DNA of 64,000 bases, from assembly GCA_911728455.2 (NCBI GenBank), contig OU452239.1, positions 11,824,328-11,888,327 of the forward strand. The letters run 5' to 3'. Below, piece by piece: positions 57,901 through 64,000 of the stretch. The notes under the pieces are model-generated. The model did not search any database, was not told where the DNA came from, and saw nothing but the letters and a program-made list of their open reading frames with translations. The position numbers and the translations under genes were made by a program. Source of the DNA: Marthasterias glacialis. Taxonomy: Eukaryota > Echinodermata > Asteroidea > Forcipulatida > Asteriidae. Every line of letters starts with the position of its first letter. The first letter of the stretch is position 1.

Positions 57901-58983
57901 TCTTTCACACCATCGACTGTGGTATCACCCTTTATATCTTCAGGCGGTGCGTCGTCCTTTATGTCACTGGTAGTGGCACCTTCAGTTACATCTTCGGTTG
58001 TGGTATCTTTATTTATGTCACTGGATGCGACATCCTCCTCATCAACAGGTGTGTTAATTTTTTTAACCTCATTGGTTGTGGCATCTTCTTTTACCTCATC
58101 CGATGCGGCAACTTCTTTAACCTCGTCCGAGGTGACATCTTCTTTTACTTCATCGGTTGTGGCATCTTCTTTTGCCTCGGCGGGTGTGGCATCTTCTTTT
58201 GCTTTGGCAGGTGTGGCATCTTCTTTTACCTCAGTGGGTGTGGCATCTTCTTTTTCCTCAGCGGGTGTAGCATCTTGTTTTTCCTCAGCAGGTGTGGTAT
58301 CTTCTTTTACCTCAGTGGGTGTGGCATCTTCTTTTTCCCCAGCAGGTGTGGCATCTTCTTTTACCTCAGTGGGTGTGGCATCTTCTTTTTCCCCAGCAGG
58401 TGTGGCATCTTCTTTTTCCCCAGCAGGTGTGGCATCTTCTTTTACCTCAGTGGGTGTGGCATCTTCTTTTTCCCCAGCAGGTGTGACATCTTCTTTTACC
58501 TCAGTGGGTGTGGCATCTTCTTTTTCCTCAGCGGGTGTGGCATCTTCTTTTTCCTCAGCGGGTGTGGCATCTTCTTTTACCTCACCTGGTATGGCTTCTT
58601 CTTTAACCTCATCGGGTGTGGCATCAGGTGCTTTTTCATCCATGTTTGCCTCATCTTGAGTGGGCTCGGTTGTGCCGTCTTTTTGATGTTCCTCAGAAGC
58701 ATTTTTTTCTGCGTATACAAAAAGAAAAGGCCAAATCACATTTGTCATTTTTGTTGTTTTGTTGTCAGATAACATATGAAACGGTGAAGAACCTGTTTAC
58801 AACGAATACTGAAGATACAGTGCACACAATAAGTACCTTGAGAGGCCATTCTTTCATCGGAGGGAGTTCCAGGTTTGGCAACATCAGCACTGTCATCAAC
58901 AGGTTGGTCTGATGTTAATTCCCCTGGATTTGTATCAGCTGCAACATTGTCATCTGTAGGTAGTTCTTCTTCCTCAACTTCAC
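29836..58983 (-). CDS. CFAP44: CFAP44 cilia- and flagella-associated protein 44 (WDR52)
   Basis: At least 33 minus-strand coding exons with consistent phase, about 6,857 nt or 2,285 codons, stop TAG at 29838-29836. Details are in the three block entries. CFAP44 is an axonemal protein that, with CFAP43, forms the tether/tether-head complex of inner dynein arm I1 and is needed for normal flagellar beating; human mutations cause abnormal sperm flagella. Recognition rests on [20 protein letters not shown], the [20 protein letters not shown] block, the [20 protein letters not shown] block, [20 protein letters not shown] and the C-terminal [16 protein letters not shown] followed by RKGGHILPP, all in CFAP44 order. 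Human CFAP44 is about 1,854 aa; the excess here is mainly an acidic repeat domain near the N-terminus. The start codon is unresolved: the first listed exon begins in mid-codon after a plausible acceptor, or the ATG at 59035 may be used by read-through. Confidence 0.93.
30981..31151. repeat. MITE-D hairpin copy 1
   Basis: The left end CCCAGGGACTGATTTCACAA, then AACTCTTCCTAACTTAGGAC, is matched inverted by GTCCTAAGTT-type and AGAGTTTTGTGAAATCG, ending at CCCCAGGG. The centre repeats GACTAGTCC pieces. It shares ends with 41070-41319. Confidence 0.85.
31424..32076 (+). repeat. Tandem duplication of about 320 bp in a CFAP44 intron
   Basis: The first copy (TAGACCATGTAACCAGTGAC, TTTACAAAAGAGCCACAGAG) recurs from about 31755 (GACCATGTCACCTGTGACAT, TTTACAAAAGAGCCACAGAA). 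The copies stay alignable through GCAGGCAC.AT.TGTACACA and TTGCCTGCC to CACTCTTTTT. Moderate divergence indicates an old duplication. Confidence 0.75.
32335..32480 (+). repeat. tRNA-derived SINE, plus orientation
   Basis: The head GCTAGTTCAGTTGGTAGAGC with GGTTGCAGGATCAAATCC is tRNA-like with recognisable A and B boxes, followed by GTCAATTTTTCTTTACTCAC. The upstream AACACTAGGGCTAG flank is shared with the copies at 35965-36200 and 48190-48300. The degraded arms argue against a working tRNA. Confidence 0.7.
33235..33410 (-). repeat. Inverted-end element, second copy of 27523-27690
   Basis: AGGCCTCGATTTTAACCGAG at one end, TTAAGATCGAGGCCTG at the other, and TTGGCCAGCATGCCCTTCAG inside. Relative to the copy downstream of ZDHHC23 it is reversed. 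Confidence 0.75.
34300..34635 (-). repeat. tRNA-derived SINE, minus orientation, between two CFAP44 exons
   Basis: The minus strand starts GTTGTGGCCGAGTGGTTAG, has GGGTTCGAGTCCCGG as B box, and a body with TTAACCATAATTGC. It fills most of the intron between exons 34708-34904 and 33993-34218. Confidence 0.75.
35965..36200 (+). repeat. tRNA-derived SINE interrupted by a second retroposon
   Basis: The head GCTAGATAGCTCAGTTGGTA, then GAGCGC, is split from its B box (GGTTGCAGGTTCAAATCCCG) by a block from about 36044 to 36131 that begins with AATAATAATAAT and contains CATTTATATGGCGCTTTATG. AGGTT occurs on both sides of the block, as a target duplication would. Confidence 0.75.
36664..36916. repeat. 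MITE-B copy 1
   Basis: The left end AATAGACCGATCCATTAAGC, then CCCGCCC, is matched inverted by GGCTTAATGGATCGGTCTAT, then T. Inside are TTAACCAATCACAGCC, AAAGTCCGACAAAAGTCCGG and GTGATTGGTCAACGTG. About 250 bp with no coding capacity; it lies in a CFAP44 intron. Confidence 0.88.
38085..38355 (+). repeat. 106-bp repeat family in a CFAP44 intron
   Basis: Two to three units with CATATTGCAGGCTGGCATAG, ACATAGTAGGAGGGTT and GATGCATTCACCACAT. They are the same family as the arrays around the last ZDHHC23 exon, in the same orientation as 27760-28375, but more diverged. Confidence 0.8.
38815..39215 (+). repeat. Minisatellite of about 92-bp units
   Basis: Four to five units sharing ACTACTGGACTCTGGCCAGT, GGGCCAGTGGGT, GAGCCCTGCTGGCTTGACTT and GGTTGTTGGGTTACTGGCTT. 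It lies in the CFAP44 intron between exons 39355-39623 and 38418-38532. Confidence 0.88.
40735..40925. repeat. Inverted-end element (TTTCATAGAGCTGCTTAAG type)
   Basis: CAATTTCATAGAGCTGCTTA at the left is matched by TAAGCAGCTGTATGAAATTG at the right. The interior has GCTTACCAGAATAAGGTTAC and ATTGGTATCCTGCTCA. It is the most complete copy of the family seen at 15100-15500. Confidence 0.8.
41070..41319. repeat. MITE-D copy 2, with internal palindromes
   Basis: The ends CCAGGGCTGGTTTTCACAAA and TTTTGTGAAATCCACCCCAG pair. An inner palindrome, CACAAAGTGCC/GCGCTTTGTG with GAAATCCACACC-type arms, meets at about 41205. The CTAGTCCTAACTTAGGACT motif repeats several times. Confidence 0.85.
41360..41720 (-). 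repeat. tRNA-derived SINE, minus orientation
   Basis: The minus strand begins GTGTCTTGGCTGAGCGGATA, B box GGGTTCAAGTCCCGG, body ACACTTGTGTCCTTAAGCAA, and ends in CATCATCATC after a GGCGCTACAC region. It is near full length, the same family as 54780-55160. Confidence 0.8.
44582..44798 (-). repeat. 108-bp tandem duplication including a CFAP44 splice acceptor
   Basis: Copy 1 (44582-44689) contains the acceptor and first 16-19 nt of exon 44249-44600. Copy 2 (44690-44798) repeats the acceptor, polypyrimidine tract and exon start with few changes (ACTCAG/ACTCAAGGATGAAATT against ACTCAG/ATTCAAGGACGAAATT). Downstream of the second acceptor the exon-like sequence is short. Confidence 0.9.
44805..45060 (+). 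repeat. tRNA-derived SINE, plus orientation
   Basis: TGTCGTGGTCGCATGGTC head, GTGGGTTTGAAGCCC in the B-box position, AAGACACTTAAACAATTGC, and a body ending with GCTGCCGGTGCTGCATACTC and AGTTGAGATG. It links the head and body types seen separately at 1895-2130 and 20880-21056. Confidence 0.7.
45396..45540. repeat. Diverged relative of the 1014-1217 hairpin
   Basis: GAGCATACTGATCGAAACTT, TTGAGTTGTTGCACCACC, GTTCTTTGCAGAACCA and CATGGCTAATGGCAC correspond in order to one arm of the 1014-1217 element. Confidence 0.6.
46294..56290 (-). CDS. CFAP44: CFAP44 WD-repeat exons
   Basis: Exons 56128-56290, 55227-55546, 54539-54675, 53947-54089, 53577-53735, 52939-53086, 52130-52224, 51452-51658, 50725-50835, 49827-49979, 49568-49688, 48615-48721, 47732-47892 and 46294-46606. 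They encode about 780 residues forming the WD-repeat region, expected to fold as two beta-propellers. WD-like ends include [46 protein letters not shown] and GNLFAFEL. A very charged stretch, [19 protein letters not shown] and [11 protein letters not shown], occupies exon 49568-49688 and interrupts the repeat region. After it comes [16 protein letters not shown], which resumes conserved sequence. The final exon (46294-46606) leads straight into the coiled coil. Confidence 0.93.
46740..46905 (-). repeat. SINE fragment in a CFAP44 intron
   Basis: TACCCATTTTTATTCCTGGG, AGAGAAGCAACTATG and AAGTGCCTTG.TCAAGGACAC match the SINE body at 2945-3325. The tRNA-like end is cut short near 46900. Confidence 0.55.
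47208..47648. repeat. MITE-B copy 2, enlarged
   Basis: AATAGACTAATCCATTAAGA at the left and GGGCTTAATGGATTGGTCTA, then TT, at the right. It keeps GTGATTGGTCAATAGG and CGGACCCTTGTCGGACTTTC near the right end. At about 440 bp it is longer than the other copies. Confidence 0.8.
48190..48300 (-). repeat. tRNA-derived SINE, minus orientation
   Basis: The minus strand reads GCTAGATAGTTCAGTTGGTA, then GACCGCC, with GGTTACAGGTTCAAATCACG as B box. It is the reverse copy of the family at 35965-36200. Confidence 0.7.
48775..49075 (-). repeat. tRNA-derived SINE, minus orientation
   Basis: Same family as 18390-18760: GGTGGTCTAGTGGTTAAGAC and GGGTTCAAATCCCACC on the minus strand. ACTCAGTGCTTTCGAGTCCT occurs on one side and its inverse on the other, so the copy is bounded by inverted pieces of its own tail. 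Confidence 0.75.
49213..49335. repeat. MITE-C hairpin copy 2
   Basis: GAGACTTTTGAGACGATAGC and GGGCGTCCCACAGACTGG on the left pair with CCAGTCTGTGGG and CTATCGTCTCAAAAGTCTCC on the right. Near-identical to 26286-26416, which suggests fairly recent movement. A decayed relative lies at about 48370-48490. Confidence 0.9.
50927..51108. repeat. GATATT/GATATC microsatellite
   Basis: About 180 bp of ATATCG, ATATTG and ATATTA hexamers in a CFAP44 intron. The tract reads open in several frames as Ile-Ser/Ile-Leu repeats, which is an artefact of its composition. It can fold on itself because GATATC is palindromic. Confidence 0.92.
51245..51415 (-). repeat. tRNA-derived SINE close to a CFAP44 donor
   Basis: GTGTGGGAGGAAATCTCCCA, AGGGACTGAAAACCCAATCC, GCAAGGCTCCGGTCTGAGGA and GGGTTCGAACTGGGG match 20490-20655; part of it also matches 33900-33985. 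Its right end is about 36 bp from the donor of exon 51452-51658. Confidence 0.7.
51764..51997. repeat. MITE-B copy 3
   Basis: AATAGACCGATCCATTAAGC at the left and GGGCTTAATGGATCGGTCTA at the right. Inside are ACACTGCACGACATGAAC and CATGTTTACATTTTCCAGTA, shared with the copy at 61111-61369. Confidence 0.9.
52310..52500. repeat. Small palindrome joined to a SINE fragment
   Basis: GACAGACTAGTTCCCGAGG pairs with CCTC-type GAGGGAACTAGTTTGTCAAC. It is followed by TTAAGGACACAAGTGCTGCT and GGGACCTGAACCCACAT, a minus-strand SINE piece whose tRNA-like end is near 52490. Confidence 0.6.
54780..55160 (+). repeat. Full-length tRNA-derived SINE, plus orientation
   Basis: The head GCGTGTCGTGGCCGAGCGGA has its A box; the B box region is GTGGGTTCGAGTTCCGG. 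The body has CACTTGTGTCCTTACGCAAG, TGGCTTGATCGGCTGCTGCA and GGTGTGAAGCGCTACATAAG, and it ends in an ATTATT tract. It is the most complete member of the family and can serve as its reference in this window. Confidence 0.85.
56809..58983 (-). CDS. CFAP44: CFAP44 N-terminal acidic and repeat exons
   Basis: Exons 58837-58983, 57566-58708 and 56809-57178 encode about 553 residues before the WD region. The first is acidic ([25 protein letters not shown]). The second, 1,143 nt long, carries the 9-residue repeat domain and a Gly/Ser/Gln-rich tail. The third continues with a short [15 protein letters not shown] repeat and ends [30 protein letters not shown], joining directly to HSFGYDC. The region is expected to be disordered. 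Phase agreement with the conserved exon 56128-56290 ties all three to CFAP44. Upstream exons may exist. Confidence 0.85.
58056..58622 (-). repeat. 27-bp coding minisatellite (9-residue repeat) in CFAP44
   Basis: Twenty-one consecutive units of 27 nt without frame disruption encode variants of [18 protein letters not shown] and ATPAGEKED. Central units are almost identical at the DNA level, while those at the downstream end are more diverged ([18 protein letters not shown]). Each unit is acidic with Lys and Pro. The plus strand is open throughout by chance of composition. Confidence 0.93.
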
Positions 58984-60962
58984 CTTCAAAATGCAAACAA
59001 ATGAACTTGTAACGATTTAATTTGATGAATTGCATCCACCAATATTTCGCTATGGTACATTTGTAAAGGTTTTATTCCAATAAGCCATTGCAAGTTAAAT
59101 TTTGAATAATGTTCGGGGATTCCCCAGACTTCACACATGGTTAGGGGACAAGCTCTTCTATAGCAACCTTTAGATGGGCAAAGCCTGGTACCATTGTGTG
59201 ATACACATTCGTTCAGAATTGTGTATGGGTGTTCACCATCTCTTACGTAACTAGGTAAAAGATCACCTAGACTTGGTTCCAAGTCTGTGATCGCGGTTCA
59301 CTATTATGTCCGACACAGAATCATTATTGCCCGAAATGGCGCCCTCTCGTGGCCTGAGCATGAAAATTTTAACCTTCAATCACAGACTTGGGAATGTTGT
59401 TCAGTTACGAATACATGAATACGCCATGAATGCAACAGGGTCAAGTCTGAGATCGTGAGTCGAGTGTGGTGATGGCATATGTGTATACGGGCAATCTAGT
59501 CAGATGATGTTGCGTGAAAATTTACGGACAAATAACCGCAAACTCGGACTTGAAATCAAGTCTAAAGATCACCCCGAATCATGTGATATCAACTGTCTCT
59601 AGTCTGAGGATTTCAAATTTAAACGGTCATTGTCCGACTTATTGTAGCAGAAAATATTAACATCTAACCCAAAAATGGCTTATTGGACAAGCTGATTGGA
59701 GATGAAGAATGTTCAAGGGCGAGACTTGTGATTCTTGTTTTACAAAACAAGAAAGAGAATTTGCATGATACATAAAGTTTGTTTAAATTAATATTTACAA
59801 GGGGGCCTAATGCATAAATGCACAGTTCCTTTTCATTTTCAGTTTCTTCGGGAAAATGTTGCAAATACTAATGCAATGCCAATTTAAAGTAGAAAAACCT
59901 TTCTGTTATCCGAATGTTTACAAAGGTTTCTTTTTTGTTTTCAGGTCAGTAGAATTAGATGAGTTATTGATGATTTAACAAGTTGAACTGTGCAAGAAGG
60001 TTCTACATGACGTGATTTATACCCTTAACTCAACACCCAACCTTGCTGTACTCCAATCATGGTGGTACATGTATGCCTGGGAAGATTTCACAAAGAGCTA
60101 ACATTGCTAACTGCGTATAAATCTTAATTGCTAAGCAAAGTGTGATGTCACAATACAAACTGTAATACTTAACAACTCATCTCAAGATGAATCTTACTGC
60201 TTTGTAAAAAAAATCAAGCCCTAATCCTGTTATATACTCAAATGCACGCTTAGTGTACAAATCAAATTGGAATCAGACTAAACTTACTAGAGCTAGAGAG
60301 CAAACATTTATTGGATCTACACTTGGCACTAGCTAAAGGAAAACTGGTTAGAACAGTCATCATACAATGAAAAACATATGGGCTAATCGGCAATACTTCA
60401 AAGGCTGGAGTGTAGGATCAAAGGTTAAATACCAAGAGCAAAAGTGGGAGTCCTGTCAAGGGACTATAGTGAAATGGGGCTGCTTAGGGACCCATACTTC
60501 ATCAACATGTCAAACATGTCAAAGTCCAGAAGTAATAAACAATGAACTTTCTAGAATGGAAAATTAGGTCGCAGGGTTATTACAAATCCCACAAGTGTAC
60601 ATGTAATCAGTTTACCTAGTGCAGTCCTAGGTCCAACATGACAAAAACAAAACATGGACATGGAGTTGAATTTTGAAGGCTTGGTGGATGGGTGGTTTGG
60701 GTTGTTGATTTTTTAAAAGAAACTTTTACTCCCGCCCTTTCGGTGTTTTGCTGGGATCTTTCCTCACTCTAACAAAATCTTGAAACCCCAACTGTTGGAC
60801 TTTGATTATGGTGGTATGCCTGATCCCATGTTAAACATTTATTTATAAGCAGTTTACTGAGTGCAGTCCTCCACCCAATTATACAGTTAGGATTTGGATG
60901 GATGAGGTTGTAAAGAGTTAATTGCATGTATACTAGAGAGTTTTGAAGTGCAATGATTTACA
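58984..60962. other. CFAP44 upstream region
   Basis: No exon could be supported on either strand. A repeated TCAAGTCTGAGATCG/CACAGACTTGG motif occurs several times between 59270 and 59600. The CFAP44 promoter or 5' exons are expected to the right of 58983, but no site could be fixed. Confidence 0.4.
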
Positions 60963-61987
60963 TTAGCTTTTGTCGTGTTTGTGTGATGAGCTTTGTATAG
61001 GACTTCTTGGCCTTCTGGGTCCTGGAGGGGAAAAAACAGACACCCTCAAGGGACTCGAACCCAAGACCTTCCACGTTGCACTGGTGACAAGAGGCAATTT
61101 CAAACTCACTAATAGACCGATCCATTAAGCCCCGCCCTTAAACTTATTGACCAATCACAGCATTGGCTAAATCACCAATGTACACGTGGGCAGCACAATG
61201 TGCGTCTCTTCAATGTTCAATGCTACACTGCACAACATGAACGAGCGCGCTATAAGTACGCGCACACATGTTTACATTTTCCAATAGGATTTTTACCGTG
61301 TGGGACTTTTATCCGAAGGCTGTGATTGGTCAACACGTATGGGGGCGGGGCTTAATGGATCGGTCTATTATCACTGGGTCACTCAACAATGACATGCTAA
61401 AATTAATGAACTCCTGGCCCGTCACTTCTTACAGGGAGCGTCTCAAAAGTCGGGCACATTCTTGGCACAAAGGAATGTCACGTAGGCATACATGTGCGTC
61501 CCCAATCCAGTGGACCACCAGAACGTTCTGCTAAGATGCGACATTGTGCCAAACTACATGAACTACAGTAACATTCCTAAACGGGAAGATTCTGGGTTGG
61601 CCTTTTGAATGTTTCGTGTTTGCCCGTTGGAAAAACTTAACCATTCTAATTAGAACGTTCCTGCCTTTCTGAGTTTTGAACTGCTCCCCTGAAGAGAAGT
61701 CAGTTTTCGAAAGGGGGCCCAAGGCAAGGATAAGGGGCACCTCCATCATTGTCCTTGAAGTAGGCCTATAATAAGGCCTGAAAGTGGTATAAAATGTTAG
61801 GTGAGTAAATTAGAATAGTGTCCGTCTACATGTGAGTAAATGATAAGTGGTTTTAAATGGTAATGCTTGACTGCTTAGAAAGGATGTGAACTATAGATGA
61901 AATCACCTGAACGTGCGAGACGATATTGTCTGAGGGCCTCCGCTTGAAGTATGTGAGTCGCGTCACGAAGACTCTTGGTTGATTGAC
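60963..61987 (-). CDS. Possible last two exons of an unidentified minus-strand gene
   Basis: Candidate exon 61907-61987 (alternative acceptors at 61973 or 61971) reads STKSLRDATHILQAEALRQY then RLARS and ends at a GT donor. The candidate terminal exon 60963-61021 follows an excellent acceptor (TTTTTTCCCCTCCAG) and, in the phase that fits, reads PRRPRSPIQSSSHKHDKS to TAA. A second frame of the same exon reads TQKAKKSYTKLITQTRQKLM to TAA. The first exon could instead join CFAP44 exon 58837-58983, since the phase also fits. No family was recognised. The intron between them contains MITE-B copy 4. Confidence 0.3.
61111..61369. repeat. MITE-B copy 4
   Basis: AATAGACCGATCCATTAAGC, then CCCGCCC, at the left and GGGGCGGGGCTTAATGGATC, then GGTCTATT, at the right. 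Inside: TTGACCAATCACAGCATTGG, GTGCGTCTCTTCAATG and ACTGCACAACATGAAC. TCAC is found just outside both ends two bases further out, a possible target duplication. Confidence 0.9.
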
Positions 61988-62033
61988 CTGATGTTTTGAT
62001 ATATTCACATACAACGTTTAAACTGTATTTAGC

Positions 62034-62438
62034 TTTAAAGGGTCTGTGTACGTTTGGTAATGACTCTGAAAATTTATGGCAATAATAACTCACTTGGTAA
62101 GAAGCACAGCAGCTTTGGATATTATAAATGCATTTTGAGAAACGTTTCACTTCGAAGTACTGTGATATGGAAAATCACATCACTTTTTATCCTCCAAAAA
62201 TTTGAATCTGAGAAGCACTATGGCCGTAACGCTTCTCAGAATGTGTATTCCAATGACGGATACTTCTTCTGCGTGAACACAACCGCTCCAGATTTTTGGT
62301 GGTATCTCAAAAAAGCTGCCACCTTTTGAACTGAAATTTACACAGGTTAGTTTTATGGCACATATCTACAATTACATGTATATAGCATTAAGGCAAATGT
62401 ACGGTTCCAAAAACCAAAGGTATACTTTGCCTTTAACA
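62034..62438. repeat. MITE with TTTAAAGGG/CCTTTAA ends
   Basis: The left end TTTAAAGGGTCTGTGTACGT, then TTGG, is matched inverted by CCAAAGGTATACTTTGCCTT, then TAA. An inner stem pairs TTTGAATCTGAGAAGC with GCTTCTCAGAATGTGTATTC partly. It has no coding capacity. The end structure is like hAT-type MITEs common in echinoderm genomes, which is recollection rather than proof. Confidence 0.75.
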
Positions 62439-64000
62439 AGACAATTACTACTCTTATCATCTTATAGGTCTGGAATCACAGATAAACCATGGCCTCATGG
62501 CCCTAGTCTTGGCCTCCTCTTTAGAACTTTCCCAAAGACTTTAAGATGTTCTAATGCAAGGTGCTCTTTGCAAAATGAAAATGGCTGAACCCTTCCAAAG
62601 ACGAAAGTTTCTGGGGTTGGAGTTAAAAACTTTTCTTGACTGTAATGAGGTTTTCTCAGTTGCCAAAAAAATAACACCCTGCTGTACAATTGTGGTAGCT
62701 TCACCTACATGTATGCCAAGCTATAGTGTTGAGCGTCATACCCATGTAGTTGACTTGATCACTTTACCCACAAGTACAACACAAACAGTTCAATCTAAAT
62801 CATAGTGTTGGCAAGCATCTATCAGGAAACTTCACACCAACTGAAATACCCGAAAACACATGAAACCCATTAATTTTCTTCACAATAAGTGTACTTGGGA
62901 TTCTTTTTTGTGCTACATTCATGTTTACAATGATACATGGGACCAACAACTTTAAGTCCCATCAGGAGGAAGAAGCAAAAAAAAATAATTTTTTTTAACT
63001 AAGTGTCTTGCTCCAAAAGGTTAGTTGCTCAAAAGTCAAGCTGCATTATTGGTGTAATCTAAAAGCATTTTTCACGATAATATGATCTTGTTCGAAGCCC
63101 TAAGTGAAGGGGCACGTTTTTTTTTACTTCGAACACTCATTACCATCTGAGACCAGTGCGCTCAAACTTCCGCTCACCTTTCAGCATGTTCAGACGCAAA
63201 GTTTTGAGCAGACAACGAGTGTTCAAAATAACAAATCCACCTCTTGAACAAGATGGCGCATTACTGTGAAAGTGATTAAATACTGCTCCCCAATTTCACG
63301 TTTTGTTGTTGTCCTTCAGGTGTGCTAAATGTGACACTGCTGGACATCCCTTGTTTAAAATCCTCCTTAAAATTATCTTCTTTTTATACTTTTAGTGGCC
63401 AGTGTCACTGCGGCTTTATATTATAATAATGTTTATTAAAAGAAAGCTGAATCAGGCAAAGTATCAACTGCCTTTTTCAGTTAGCTTATTTGGGTAAATG
63501 GTACTGTAAGAGTTAACATAAGAAAGGCCTAACGTTTTTTATCAAACATTACAAAAGAACATTCATTTTAATTTAAGTTAAACAGTGATCTCTCAAAAAA
63601 GTCAACAGTCATCCATTTGTCACTGAGACTGAGAGAAGTACATGTAGTGTTTAATGTTTTAGCGTCACTTTTCAGTTACTCAGAAACTAAAACTAAAAGC
63701 GAAAGTCAGACAGTAACGTTATGTGTCACTGTCATACATGTCATACATGTCATAGTATCACTATCACTGTCACTTGTCGGTGAGTGTCAGTGTCACTTGT
63801 CAACTCAGTCAGGAAGCTATTTCATGCATTTATTAGTTTTTATTACCGCACGAATTATTTATTTGACTTTGAGTTCAACTTCAACGAACAACTGAACAGG
63901 TTGCGATGATTAAAAGAGTGCAAAAGAGTAAAGATTACAAAAATCATAACAAAAACTCATAGCTAAGAGGGAAAAACAAACAAAAAATACCAAGTCCCAT
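62439..64000. other. Right-edge non-coding region
   Basis: No exon is supported. Contents are a dispersed repeat piece at 62480-62610 (CTTTGCAAAATGAAAATGGC), AT-rich DNA, and a short TGTCA/GTGACA-rich stretch with a CATACATGT direct repeat at 63725-63800. Confidence 0.45.

Noticed and set aside
57843..58772. Long open frames (309 and 255 codons) on the plus strand opposite the CFAP44 repeat exon
   Set aside because: They are reverse shadows of a stop-free 27-bp repeat. The minus frame is tied by splice phase to conserved CFAP44 exons, and the plus frames only repeat Phe/Cys/Gly or Ser/Ala/Val patterns.
59035..59282. Minus-strand frame just upstream of the first CFAP44 exon as extra N-terminus
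   Set aside because: It has no conserved or acidic character and is cut off from the exon by a plausible acceptor. Only the ATG at 59035 is kept as a possible read-through start.

Overview
The window is nuclear DNA of an animal. It has small phase-consistent exons separated by long repeat-filled introns, GT-AG splice sites, eukaryotic tRNA-Ser genes, and dense short inverted-repeat and tRNA-derived SINE elements. Four genes have clear animal orthologues, one of them a ciliary axoneme protein. The repeat style, intron size and protein divergence suggest a marine invertebrate deuterostome, most likely an echinoderm. That taxonomic call is inference; nothing in the window proves it.

Layout. (1) About 0.6-11.3 kb, minus strand: an SSUH2-like gene with DnaJ-type CxxCxGxG zinc motifs. 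Nine exons were reconstructed and the 3' end runs off the left edge. A cluster of four tRNA-Ser(AGA) genes lies on the plus strand inside one of its introns. (2) 11.3-16.6 kb: intergenic DNA made of duplicated segments, hairpins and homopolymer tracts. (3) 16.65-21.28 kb, minus strand: EI24, seven coding exons and 316 codons, a multi-pass ER/autophagy protein. (4) 21.28-22.24 kb: a short divergent promoter region between EI24 and ZDHHC23 with a perfect 28-bp-arm hairpin. (5) 22.24-27.37 kb, plus strand: ZDHHC23, a DHHC palmitoyltransferase, four coding exons and 435 codons. (6) 27.4-29.8 kb: convergent intergenic region and 3' UTRs with tandem repeats. (7) 29.84-58.98 kb, minus strand: CFAP44, a WD-repeat plus coiled-coil axonemal protein, at least 33 coding exons and about 2,285 codons, with a large acidic 9-residue repeat domain at the N-terminal side. 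(8) 59-64 kb: upstream DNA with short-inverted-repeat elements and two possible exons of an unidentified minus-strand gene.

The four genes are not one pathway: a cilium motility factor, a palmitoyltransferase, an ER autophagy factor and a poorly characterised zinc-motif protein. ZDHHC23 and CFAP44 are also close together on human chromosome 3q13, so their adjacency here may be old linkage.

Exon borders were placed by hand from splice consensus, reading phase and remembered family sequence. Phases agree across every junction reported for the four main genes. Start codons of EI24, ZDHHC23 and SSUH2 are supported; the CFAP44 start is not resolved. Element names such as MITE-A are labels made for this window, and their coordinates are approximate to a few bases.
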